Position numbers and translations under genes: made by a program
Notes under the pieces: model-generated
The model's input: the letters and a program-made list of their open reading frames with translations, nothing else
Database searches by the model: none
Told to the model about the DNA's origin: nothing
Shown: in pieces, positions 38,001 through 47,420 of the stretch
Position numbering within the stretch: the stretch's first letter is position 1
How the letters are laid out: each line of letters starts with the position of its first letter
Assembly: GCA_002633005.1 (NCBI GenBank)
Contig: NMRA01000269.1
Coordinates: 409,169 to 473,168 of the forward strand
Source of the DNA: Phoronis australis
Lineage: Eukaryota > Phoronida > Phoronidae
Length of the DNA: 64,000 nucleotides
Direction: 5' to 3'

Positions 38001-41000
38001 CCGTCCTAAATTATCTCCTCACTTCGCGTAAGTGCCAGTTCTTCCCGCCATTTCGCGCATTCTCAGCGTTGCTGCTATTTTTGTCTACCCACTGTTCAGC
38101 GTACAATCTTAAACTAAAAAATGTCTCAAAATGAGAATAAAAATGGCATTTGGTTGTCAGATGAAAGGGAGATACTTAGTATTAAGCATCTGGAGCGACA
38201 TCTGGTGTTAAGTACGATGAAGCTTCTAAGTTAGGATGGTGGAATGCTAGTCCTGTCAAGTGAGAAAGATGACAACTTGGTACAGTAGGTTACCACGGTG
38301 ATCTACAATATATTCCCAATGCAAACCAGTCAGTACTAACTCTAAGGCCAAAGCAGCTTTAGCCCCAGTTTTATGACAGGCCACTAAACAGAATACACAA
38401 ATTCAATTACAGAGCTAGTCAAGTATGCACACTTAGCCTTTGTGCACAAACCCTGACTCAGTTAAGGGCAGCATACTAGAATTTTATTCTATCAGGCTTG
38501 GTAGTCGTATTGTTTGCACTCAAACAAGGCAGTTGAAAGGCCTTGCACCAACTTCTAACAGGAGTCAAATGAGTGCTATCAACTACGGTAGAATCTCACC
38601 AATTGAGGGTACAATACGGTGGACACAGGTAAAATTTGAGAGATGTGCAGTATCCCATGGTGTTTCAATTTCCAGTTGTGCACCAGAGCATAGCGATCAG
38701 ACAATGCTTTGAAAAACAGTGGTCATTCACAACAAAAAAACGACAACAATAACATTAGATACCCTTGAAGAATTAAACAAGGCCTATTTCGTTGCGAGAT
38801 GTTATCATTTAAACAAACACTCACAAATCACGATCATCCTCTGTCAGTTTGCACGGTGTTAAACTTGACAAAACAGAGCGCTAGAATGACTGCATAGCAA
38901 GGCAAGAATACAGGGTAGAGTTCAGTTACGCTAGGACCTCGCTAAAAAGCATTAGACATCACGAGATTACGCGAGACAGTGTCGTGTATTTTAAATGAGA
39001 ACAGGCAATTTTGGCTATATTTTAGCGAGGTCTTAGCTTTACTGAACTCTACTCAGAATGGTAATGTATGCTGAAATTGTAAACCTTTTCTGTGGAGCCT
39101 TCATACAACCAACAGGAATTACAATAAACAACAACATGGCAATAGTAATCCGAAAGGTCGAAAGGTCACTGGAGTTGGGTGAATGTGAACCAAAAGTGTC
39201 AGAATTCACTTTATTAGAATATGTTAAATTGGAAACTTGCTTACAAAAAAATTACAAGCTCAAACAGAGTTGCGGTTGAACAGACCTTCCGGGAAGCAAG
39301 TGGTAAGACTCCCTCTTGATTAACCATACTCCCAAACCGTGAGAAAATTGGAAACACAAATGACACAGCACACGCAGGCTAGACATGGACACCATTTTGT
39401 AGTAATACTAAGTAACTACATTACCATAGATTACATCTTACACTATTCTTAATCAGAAGGTGTCATAATGTCTTTCTTTCCATACCGGAGTTAAAGCAGT
39501 AAGGAGCCCATGAATTCTGTCAAAAAAACATCTTTGGGCTTAGTTCATTTATGGTTAAAAAATCAGTCTCATTACACGATAAAATGAAACTTCCCCAATT
39601 CTGTTATTTTGTCATAAAATTTTGTTTTTCTGTTCTTTGCATGTTTCTCTGATCACACTTTTTTGTTTGTTTCACTGTTCGCGCGGTACATGACGCATGT
39701 AGTATCCGATCAATATGCGACATGTGAATGGCTCAAAGCCCATTGTTTTTGGTTAACACTGGAAGTAAGATGGCAATATTCCAGCCGTTTTTTCCTATTT
39801 TTGTTTGCAAAGCCAAATAACCAATGCCTCTGGAAAGATTTTTCAGATTTTTTGTTGATAGATCATTTTACAGGCAATCGGAAATGTGGCATTTGTTTTT
39901 CTCTAAGTCTTTCTGTTCTCGGGTTATTAAAAAATTTCCGATGACTGCTCTCCAACTAATTGAGTTTTTGAGCCGCATTACGTGCAGTGTTTTTCTAGTC
40001 AATAGCTCAAGGACTCTTAGTTTGTGGGAAAAAATGGATGCAAGATGGCGTTTCTCTAGTCAACACCTCAAGGACTCTAGTTTGTGGGCAAAATTGGATG
40101 CAAGATGGCGCTGTGACAGCCATCTTTTCAATAATTTTCATCATATCTTTACTAAACCTTTTCAATTTTGGTATGTATATAGATTTCTTCACGGGCTATC
40201 TCCAATGCGTGATAGGTTTCTGCCTACGGCTTAGCGGCCTCGAGATATACCAGGTTTCTGGTTTGACTGATTCTTCAATGCACATTAATGGATTATTTAC
40301 TCTACATTCAAATAAATAGTCATTGGGGTTGTGATTGTTGACACTCGTAGTTTCATCATCGACCACACTTTTAAATTTTTATTCGAATTCGTCAAGTGTC
40401 ACTCCTCAGAGCACTTTCATTTTATTCCTTGTTCAGATTAGAAACTTGATTTTTTTGCCTTGAAAGACACTGTTGATACATCACTGCTTCACTCCAGGCT
40501 CGTGAAGTTTGCATGCCACGGCAGGAATTCCCGATGTCTCATTGCAACCAATTTCAATTCCAGCAAGGGATAAGAATACAATGGCATTGCTGCTTCGGTA
40601 GTGCAAATACATCTGTGAAGACGGGCATTTTGACACTAGAAAACAGCTTTCAGCAAACTTCCAACAGCCATTAGTTTACAAGCAATTCCACAAATTTTGC
40701 ACATGATGGGTGGATACTAAGTCTATCCGTGGAAAGTGGATTAAAATGCCACTCGACGGCACATCACAGAAGAATGCTATGTTTGGCCTAGTTTTCGGAA
40801 TCGAGACCGTTATACAAAGAATGATACAACCACGGTTATTATACACCATTAAGTAACTGGCTAATATGCTAGACAAGAGCTTTTCTACCATTTTCACCAG
40901 TACGCAAAATGGCAGTTATGACAACGGGGAGAGAGGTCTCACTTTTGCTGGAGCTCCGCTGGTGGTTTGAATTACCCTAAAAACTTCAGGCATTTTCACT

Positions 41001-44000
41001 AGCAGTTTTGAAGTCTGACAAAAGGTAACACATTTGTCTAGGAAAGAGGACTGTAATTCATCAATAGATTAACAAACTTAATCCAAAAGGTGAACATGAT
41101 CAGAAAACAATTTTTGCTTTAAAACCAATTTGAGTGGTGGGAAAGTTAACAAACTAATTGTTGGTGAAAATGACCGCTATGTCTCGGTAAAGCGCTAGCA
41201 ATATCTTGTTGCATACCAGTTTATTAGTTATCAAAACTGAAAAAAGAACAGCGCCACTTCAGAGACTGAACATGTCTGCAGCAAAACGATGGTCGACTGA
41301 TTTATGGTGAGAAATGACAAATCTGATAGATTAGTCTTAATTTTTGGTCATTAAAAACCAAAAATATTAGAATAACCGTATCAGGCTAAAGAAATACATA
41401 AATTCCATTCGAAATCTCTAATTCCGTCAAAGAAGTCAGATTCCCTGAATTCCATTCGTTTTCGTTATCATGGAAAGTCAGGATCTCTACAACTAACAAT
41501 AAAAACGCTAGCATTTTTGCCAGTATGCAAACAAGGCAAACACACTACACATGCAGTGACCGTCTACATAGACCTGCATTTCATAAGAATCAAAATCCTT
41601 AACACAAACGGCAGTTCTCCACTAACTTAGTTCACAACATGGCAAGACAGGTGAATTTTTATTTTTAACATTTTTCCGGGAAAACAAAGATTAAGGAAAT
41701 TTCAGCATATTATTAGCATTGCTTGCAGTGCGTAGAGGTTATAAAAGGGTAAACACTCCTGTCATTTGCCGCACGCTAATCAGCCTTTAAATGAGGAAAT
41801 ATAACAATTCTGACAAGTCAGAGGAGAATTACCATACTTATAGTGGCGAGATCTTACCTGTTTGGGAATATGTAGAGGGGGTAGTTTCGCCTTAGCTGGC
41901 CCATTAATAACACCATTGTGACGTTTCACATCATGACTAGATTTTGGTAGGGGCTGGCGAAAGTGATTGCCTGCGTCACTGGGGGCGTGAATACGGACAG
42001 GAGAGATGGACCCAGGATTCGTCTTTCCGCATTTCTCCAGTTTCTGATCCACCGCTTTTTGTTCCCTGTGGGCCGTGTCATGGTCACTTGACCGAGAAGT
42101 CCTTTGGTCAGTTCGCAGACCACTGTCCTTGCGATCATGGCCTGTTTTGCCGAGGCTCTCAGCATGTGATGTGGATCGGTTGGTGCTGGGGTGGTGACTA
42201 GAAGTGTCCGATATGATTGGCTGAGCAGCAGGGAAGGCTTGAACCCCAAATTTGGCAAGAGGAGTGGCAGGAGCCTTTGGAGCACCCACTAGCGCGTTGA
42301 TGTCAGGACGAGACTGGAACTCCTCATATGTACCAAGAACACCTTTGATTTTCAGAGACAATGGATCATTATGCTCTTTCTGAAAAGAGGAGGACCAACA
42401 AATGTTATTCTCTGTCAAAAAGAAACCAGAGAGAGCATGTATTAAGGCATTACCCGGTAATTCCAAGACTATTACGGATCATTTTTGAAAAAAATACTCA
42501 ATATATACTCTATTTATTTAAAGCCCCCGAGTTCAAAATTATAAAGTGAATATCTTAAGTTTGATTTACGAAGTACATTTGATACCTTATCATGAAATGG
42601 ATATCTTAAGTTCGATTTACGATATACATAATCTGCACATTTTCAATCAAAAATTCCAGTGATCTTTTTCACACCTGCTTCAGTGGAAAACGTCTTATTC
42701 ATTGACAAGACTGTAGATGGCGCTGGCCTTAAAAAATGTGCTTAAATTTTCTTTTTGTTCTTCAAGTCACCACTTCACGTTGAGGAATATCAGTCCATTG
42801 AGTACAGTTTTGAATTAAAGTCTCTGTTTAATTTGAGGGTCCGAGTAAAGTTTGGTGGTCATGTGCCCGGGGCCTGTATTGGCTACATCACACATAGTAA
42901 GTCAATATATACATCTCAACCGTACATTAATAAATGGAAAGACTCCAGGAAAGAAATGGGGACTGATCACGTGAATTGGTGACTCTCATCGCAGCCTGGC
43001 TGTACCAAAAGGTACTTCTTTTCCGCAGCGAGTGCCATAGAGGAACGCGTTTCAACTTCGTGCGAAAAAACTTTCAGAGTGCAAGTGATAAGACAGGATG
43101 CATTTAAAACAGACGTGACATTGTCTCCTGTGTCCTCTAGAGGCCGCCAATGTCTGGTCCCACATGATCAGTTGGAATGTTGCTACTAGAATGTCCCCCA
43201 TTACTTATCTCCCCTTTTCATCAGTTTAGCCACAACCATCACAGTTCTAGCTGGTTACCATTTACTGGACCTGGTGCAGCCATGAGCCCCAGGGCAGAAA
43301 GAAAGAGAATATGGGGCAATGGATACCACTCTCCCCTGCAACGCTGGCATTCCCAAAATTCAAATAGACGGTATCAGATCAAGCTTTTTCAAGATTTGTT
43401 GCCGTCTCTCGTACCATCGAGGCAAAAACGTTTATTTATGCGAGTGTTTATGGATCGTTAGCGTTTACATCATCAAAACATAAAGTTGAAAATAAGGAAC
43501 AAACCGTGAACAAGTAAAACGCATGTAAAGCATTAGTAGACGAAATTGCGAGGTTGTGCCTGGCACCTTCGACTTAACTGGTGAAATAAAGCACAAACAT
43601 GACATTCAAGCTGGAAACAAAACCTTGTGGCTTATAACATGAATCCCAGATGGGGAGAGCAGTCAAAACAACAGGGTGTACCATGGGTTGACTAACCTTA
43701 GAAAACTTCTGGTTTGTTAATACCTAGGATCCACTTTCAGAATGAGTGTAAAAACATTTTGATGGTGCGAGCAATAAAGTAAATGGAGTGTACAGCTGGG
43801 AAAAATGGGCCACTCACCCTTTTACAAAATGGGACTGAAAAGGGGACCCATTACGAAGTAACCACGTGGGACAAAAATAACTTTGGAAAAATTTTAGTCC
43901 TGCAAAATTACTCCATTCGTTATTTCAATAACCCTAACTCCACAAGTAAATCCTCACAGAGGAAATTCAGTTCCAAAAAGTGCTGCATTATTGGCAATTT

Positions 44001-47000
44001 GCCATGAACTAGCCCACCCTCATGAGAGAAGTACGCGTCTTGTATACTTCCCATAAGAATATCCCTCCATCCCCCCAAAAAAACACTCATTGGAGTTAGT
44101 TTTTCACTGGTCAAAAAGGAATAACGAAGTGATGCAACATTCCTTCGTTAGTTAAGATAAGCAACATATTATATCACCAGCATACCCACTGAACCACATT
44201 AGCAGCCATTGCATATCTGAGGTCAAATGGATTAAGACCACAGATGGCATCTGCGTTGACCATTTGAAATGAGACGCGTACAAAGGTGATGCCAAAACGG
44301 AGTCCAATGAGACAATCCTTCAAGCTGCGCTGTCTTTATTGTTGATGTATTTTACTGTTTTTGGAAAATCTCATTCAGAAAAAAAACTGTTCTAAAGAAA
44401 CAAAGGGTTTGAGAAGGAGTGCGCCGCCTGACACAACAAGAAAATTTTACTGCTGTGGCCATATTTACTGTGATGAATTAAGCTTTCCCAAACAGTTACG
44501 CCGCTGGATTAAATTTTATACCAGTCGTTAATCCCATGTTCTGAGGAGGAGTAAATTTAACCACGCAGTACGTTTAGCTTAGTAGTAAATGACCAGTCCC
44601 ACTGAAGCTGAGCCGCATGTGGTCCGAGGCAGTACAGAATGTTACGCTGGGGGAGTGAACTTTCAGCGGGAAAGTAAATGCGGTGGTAGGCAGTCAACCA
44701 CCTACCGTGCAAAAGACACAAACACAAACTGTACTGTGGCGTAATAAGTATATACATACTCTTCTCCATGAACATACAACATATAGCCATGACAATGGCT
44801 GTTCAGGTAGATACCCACCTTGACGGGGTCCCTGAACAGTGGTTTTTTGGGCTCTTCTGCCTCAAGTTGGCGTGTGGTGTACTCACGGTCTAGCTGGGCC
44901 TGCTTTTTCAACATCAGCCGCTGCTCAAGGGCCCTGTAACAACAGAGGGCAACACTAGATGAATGGATAAACACACTGGCAAAACACTATAGGTGTACAC
45001 CTTCTCTCACCAGGGATCCAATGCAAGACACTCTTACCGAGAACTGACCTATCGCAAACTCCGCCTCCTTGAGAAATGTCGACCAACAAACAATAAGTTT
45101 TACCCGGCAACGTGTTGTTTGTCAGGTAAAATGGCGGCTTAGAAAGAAAGGTGTGTCAAGAAGGCTGCGTTCTCATTGGTCATTTAAGCCGTCACTCAAA
45201 GTCCTAACGATAGGTCAATTGTGATGAGAAATGTCACGTTATGGAACAGAAACAAGAGTGTTAAATTTGTTCTTTATTCATTGATTGGCAATTCGTGACA
45301 TTTCAAAACTTGCCTACCCTTCCATACGTGCCTGTGTGCAGCTTTCCAAGAAATAACAAGAGAACTTGGCTAAAATTGATGTGGATAGGAGAGGGTTTTT
45401 GTTTTTTAGTCTGTGAGCACAGGTATTAAAATGAGTCCAGGTAAAGGCCAGAACCAACCATGTTCTTTGACATTACAGCAAGGTGCCTTAGCGATGAAAT
45501 CTCTTGTGTTGTCCCGGACACAGCTCTACTTAATCACCAACCAAATGACAATGATCTCGGTGAACTCGGAATGACAGTTATGGACTTTGATTAAAGCACC
45601 TGGTACAGACAAGTGAGAAAGTTTAAGGAGAGGTGAAGCGCAGGGCAGGACCTGCTGCCACTTTTCTGCTACACAAGTATTTGGTTCCGAAATGAACCAC
45701 AACATGCATGACTACTTAGGAAAAAATAAAAATTAGTAAAAAAAAATTTTAAAATATAATTAGAATAAAAGTGAGAAAAAGAGAAAACCGAACCAATGCA
45801 CTTCAGTTCATAGCAAATGGCCTTAACTGTCTAACATTAAGAATCTTAACTAATGTCACCTTTCTAAAAACACTGCAATTTGTCCATTCTGGGTATATTT
45901 CAGCATCTTTCAAAATAAGTGACATCAAAAAACTGTGAAGTTATCTTGAGCTTTCATACTAAATATGGCAGTTTAAACCAAGATCAAAAATTGAGCACAT
46001 AATTCAACAATAAATAAAATAAAATAAAATCCCTACGTATATATAGTAGAAGTGTATATGTTTCAAAATCACGTAGTATTAACATAACACGGGCGATTAT
46101 TAACATTGACCTCTTCTGGTCACTTTGGCAACACCAGTATACGTTTCCATAACAACAGCGCATCAAGGATCCAAATCTACCAACGGCCCAGCCAATGAAA
46201 CGCAAATATGCGTGCAATGAACGGTGGACTTTTCAAAATATCGCATTTTTGCCGACAACATCTCTCAACAGCATTGTTTCTATGGCATAGTTGCAAACGT
46301 CTGACAATCCAGTCGATATCTTTCTAAAAACATTGGTTTAAACAGGCCTTGCTTTCCTGTTCAAGTGAACGGTAAATGCACGTGAATTAATTAGTTAACT
46401 CTACCCGATTACAAAATGAAGATGGGCGAAGCCGTGGACTCGTATGTGGCGCAGTTGCTGCAAGAATTTCCGTTAGTGTAGAGTTATACCATTGGTTCTT
46501 CCTACTTTTTGATGTCGAATTAAAACAAACACTCCGAGGGTATTAAATATAAGACTATAAGAATGCTGTGCAAGACATTAGACAGAGAGAAAAGATGGGC
46601 TCAACTGTCAAGACCATGTTGGCATGTACGATTAAAATACGACTCGCTTTACCAAGACACTTCACTCAGACTGTCTACTTCGTGGGAAGCAAGACAATAC
46701 TGCTGAAAACTCTACCTCTAGTTGTTAGATTTTTTTGACTTGGTCAATCTTGTCACCACTAGCAGAACAGTCGTAACCTTTTTTACAAAAATACTTCCAC
46801 ATACAATTCCATTTTGAAGTCATTGAATAAACAAATAGGATTTATGTTTTGTCAGTGGCATTTATATTTCCACTTCACTGTACTGTGTTTTTACATAAGT
46901 GGATACACTATTACATGGCGCCACGGTCACAGTAAGTACTGCCGGACCACCAGTGCTGGTGGGAACTAGGTGTATTTGGTCATTTTTTTGAAAATTTGGA

Positions 47001-47420
47001 CTCCCAGTTTTGAAATCCTGTATAAGCTCCTGGACCAAATAAAAAGTTTATTTTATGTCAGAAGCAGGGTTCGAAGCAGCTTTAAATGTCGTTTTGTCAA
47101 CACCGTCAAAACTAACTCTACCAGGGAGAAAGTTAAACAGAATAAGGACTACAAGTACCTTCATAGTTGTCAAAGTTGCGTCAAAACACAGCCTGTTTAC
47201 CACTTCATGTTCAGAACTGTTTTGTCTATCAGCCAAGAACGGTCATCAAGTTAAACGGGTCATCAAGTCAAACAGAGGGGAGTGCGTGAACTAGCATACA
47301 TAAGACTCAACAGTCAAGATTTACAAACGGAGAGGAGACTCACTTCTCAGTCTTGAGATGCCCATTTACCAACCACTTATCATTCGGTAGGGACAGTAAC
47401 GCTCCATGCTGACTACCCAT
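28942..47420 (-). CDS. AFF: AF4/FMR2 (AFF / lilliputian) family transcription-elongation scaffold, N-terminal half, five joined exons
   Basis: Joined exons are 47420-47344, 44933-44819, 42379-41858, 31666-31622 and 29031-28942 on the minus strand, giving 283 codons before the next intron. Seen: every internal exon has an AG acceptor and GT donor, and phases match at each junction (2, 0, 0, 0, 0). The protein shows a basic helix-like N terminus (ALEQRLMLKKQAQ), then PLFRDPVK joined to KEHNDPLSLKIKGVLGTYEE, then a Ser/His/Lys-rich disordered stretch, then PPELENIFQ joined to EMKSIDPPLTGIQTP. Known: in AFF4 the matching segments (LFAEPYK...MLGNYDEM and [20 protein letters not shown]) contact cyclin T/P-TEFb and ELL respectively, inside the nuclear super elongation complex that releases paused RNA polymerase II. 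Inferred: the same role here. The serine-rich middle and C-terminal homology domain were not found in frame and probably lie further 3', partly beyond the window start. Invertebrates usually carry one such gene; the vertebrate paralogue number cannot be assigned. Confidence 0.88.
29202..29371. repeat. 43-bp minisatellite, just under four copies
   Basis: Unit begins GGCCTACGCACGTCTGCTAC and ends CAGACAGCCTGCGC. Copies start at 29202, 29245, 29288 and 29331 and look identical. It is GC-rich inside an AT-rich AFF intron, about 170 bp upstream of the exon 5 acceptor. Because 43 is not a multiple of three and the unit has no stop, all three plus frames stay open across it. Confidence 0.97.
29612..29722. 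repeat. Perfect inverted repeat, 50-bp arms, 11-nt loop
   Basis: Left arm 29612-29661 (starts GGTCCCAAATTATTCCTAGT) is the exact reverse complement of 29673-29722. The loop is AAGAACTGACA. No mismatch was found. Transcribed as part of the AFF intron it would form a long hairpin. It may be a young MITE, a hairpin-RNA source, or a fold-back sequencing artefact. Confidence 0.95.
30938..31103. repeat. 83-bp tandem duplication
   Basis: Copies start at 30938 and 31021 (GTCAGAAAA...), both containing GGGATGACACACAGCTGTAG and TCAGGC(C/T)(T/G)GCAGTGTT, with a few substitutions. Confidence 0.9.
31622..31666 (-). CDS. AFF: AFF homologue, exon 4 (first half of ELL-binding motif, 45-nt microexon)
   Basis: 45 nt, 15 codons (KPAGSGPPELENIFQ), between acceptor TTTCATTGCAG and donor GTAAGC, phase 0 at both ends. 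PPELENIFQ matches the family motif before [11 protein letters not shown] (AFF4 CVDEILK). Too short to be convincing alone; its support is the perfect splice sites, the phase, and the fact that exon 5 continues the motif exactly. The upstream intron is about 10.2 kb and the downstream intron about 2.6 kb. Because the exon is a multiple of three, skipping it would keep the frame but break the ELL-binding motif. Confidence 0.85.
32251..32400. repeat. Diverged tandem duplication of about 80 bp
   Basis: ATCATGTTTAGTACACGG...GTCAATGAACACCAGCCATACAAGG is repeated as ATCATGTTTGGTGCGTGC...GTCAATGAACACCAGCCACACAAGA. Confidence 0.7.
32792..32868 (-). repeat. tRNA-like sequence, head of a tRNA-derived SINE
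   Basis: On the minus strand the 77 nt start GCAGTGTGGCCTGATGTGAT and end TTGGTCACACTGC; the two ends pair over about 11 bp. An A-box-like TGGCCTGATGTG and a B-box-like GGGTTTGAGTCC are present, and GTGGG-TTTGAGT-CCCAC forms a perfect T arm. The anticodon arm is not convincing and extra bases follow the T arm, so it reads as a tRNA-derived SINE rather than a working tRNA gene. Confidence 0.6.
33133..33309. mobile_element. MITE with ~27-bp inverted ends (ACAAATAT...GATTCCTC)
   Basis: Left end ATAAAAACAAATATAGTCGG then ATTCCTC; right end is the inverse GAGGAATCAGTCGATATTTG then TTTTATTAT. Internally GAGAACAATGTTGCCTGAGG resembles sequence at 33710-33760, suggesting a related second element at about 33595-33770. 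Confidence 0.7.
33595..33770. mobile_element. Diverged relative of the adjacent MITE
   Basis: Contains ACCTTGGG...CCCAAGGTCC inverted units, ACAAATATTGACCGG, GAGCAATGTTGCCCAATTCC and CATTGCTCCCCCTC, in similar order to 33133-33309. Ends are not clear. Confidence 0.4.
33771..36056. other. AFF intron 3 sequence, no exon seen
   Basis: Unique AT-rich sequence. A GTTCGAACC palindrome followed by TTTTTT at about 34730-34748 recalls a pol III B box and terminator but has no matching A box. Confidence 0.5.
36057..36325. repeat. ~270-bp dispersed repeat (family 4), fullest copy
   Basis: Runs from ATGTTCAAGATGAAATCTCA through GATAGCCCCTCATGCAAAAG and ACGAATCCGATCAGCC to AAGTTTGCCAAATTTGGCCA. Partners: 14485-14680, 26341-26600, 48885-49155. 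Confidence 0.7.
37114..37834. repeat. 217-bp direct duplication flanking a single-N gap
   Basis: Positions 37114-37330 and 37618-37834 align without gaps at about 98% identity (five differences counted). N at 37617 sits exactly at the start of the second copy. The 286 bp between them (37331-37616) are unique. This looks like two haplotypes placed in series, one with an insertion after CCTGGACTA. Confidence 0.88.
37835..39993. other. AFF intron 3 sequence, no exon seen apart from a MITE
   Basis: Holds MITE family 2 copy 2. Remaining frames (38440, 39058, 39663) show no splice sites or coding bias. Confidence 0.5.
38916..39052. mobile_element. MITE family 2, copy 2 (cleanest ends)
   Basis: Begins TAGAGTTCAGTTACGCTAGG then ACCTCGCTAAAA and ends with the inverse TTTTAGCGAGGTCTTAGC then TTTACTGAACTCTA. 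About 137 bp with ~32-bp inverted ends and no coding capacity. Confidence 0.85.
39994..40112. repeat. 61-bp tandem duplication
   Basis: TCTAGTCAA(T/C)A(G/C)CTCAAGGACTC...TTTGTGGG and GGATGCAAGATGGCG occur twice at 61-bp spacing. It inflates a 136-codon plus frame (39824-40234) that is otherwise unsupported. Confidence 0.85.
41338..41480. repeat. Two-copy dispersed repeat, copy A
   Basis: AATTTTTGGTCATTAAAAAC, TAGAATAA, TTCCATTCGTTTTCGTTATC and TGGAAAGTCAGGATCTCTAC match 59437-59580 in order. Confidence 0.55.
41858..42379 (-). CDS. AFF: AFF homologue, exon 3 (P-TEFb-binding segment and disordered linker)
   Basis: 522 nt, 174 codons in phase 0, between acceptor CTCCTCTTTTCAG and donor GTAAGA. 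It starts KEHNDPLSLKIKGVLGTYEE, aligning with AFF4 [20 protein letters not shown], then INALVGAPKAP aligning with the following conserved LVAIPKP. The remainder is rich in Ser, His, Arg and Asp with no hydrophobic core, as expected for the disordered body of the family, and ends LPPLHIPKQ. This is the longest uninterrupted coding frame in the window and its base composition is visibly richer in GC than the flanking introns. Confidence 0.92.
42380..44818. other. AFF intron 2
   Basis: Between exons 3 and 2. A short duplicated phrase, GGATATCTTAAGTTCGATTT versus GAATATCTTAAGTTTGATTT (42547-42620), is the only structure noted. Confidence 0.8.
44819..44933 (-). CDS. AFF: AFF homologue, exon 2 (basic helix and start of P-TEFb-binding segment)
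   Basis: 115 nt, one base plus 38 codons, between acceptor TGTTGTTACAG and donor GTGGGT. It encodes ALEQRLMLKKQAQLDREYTT followed by a Glu-rich stretch and PKKPLFRDPVK. This parallels the AFF4 N terminus, where a charged helix precedes PLFAEPYK. The family's cyclin T-binding peptide starts at the PLF motif and runs into exon 3. The methionine in QRLMLKK could serve as an internal start if exon 1 is skipped. Confidence 0.85.
44934..47343. other. AFF intron 1
   Basis: Between exons 2 and 1. AT-rich tracts around 45720-45780 and 46005-46030 (AAAATAAAAT). Isolated short plus-strand frames at 46416 and 46916 were considered and rejected as exons. Confidence 0.7.
47344..47420 (-). CDS. AFF: AFF homologue, first coding exon
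   Basis: The start ATG (47420-47418) has a good Kozak context (A at -3, G at +4) and an in-frame TGA two codons upstream. The 25 codons begin MGSQHGALLSLPNDKWLVNG. The exon ends with two spare bases (AA) followed by a GTGAGT donor. The next exon begins with the single base needed to complete an AAG lysine codon, which is the main reason for joining them. This N-terminal extension has no counterpart I recognise in vertebrate AFF proteins. A weak alternative acceptor (GTAGTCAG) just inside the exon would remove this ATG, so a further upstream start is possible. The 5' UTR and promoter could not be placed. Confidence 0.62.

Noticed and set aside
39824-40234. 136-codon plus-strand open frame
   Set aside because: Driven by a 61-bp tandem duplication; no splice sites or homology.
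41944-42285. Other frames of 85 and 119 codons overlapping AFF exon 3
   Set aside because: Shadows of the real coding frame.
46416-46481. Short plus-strand frame MKMGEAVDSYVAQLLQEFP, resembling a first exon
   Set aside because: It lies inside AFF intron 1, its GTTAGT donor is weak, and no downstream exon in matching phase was found.
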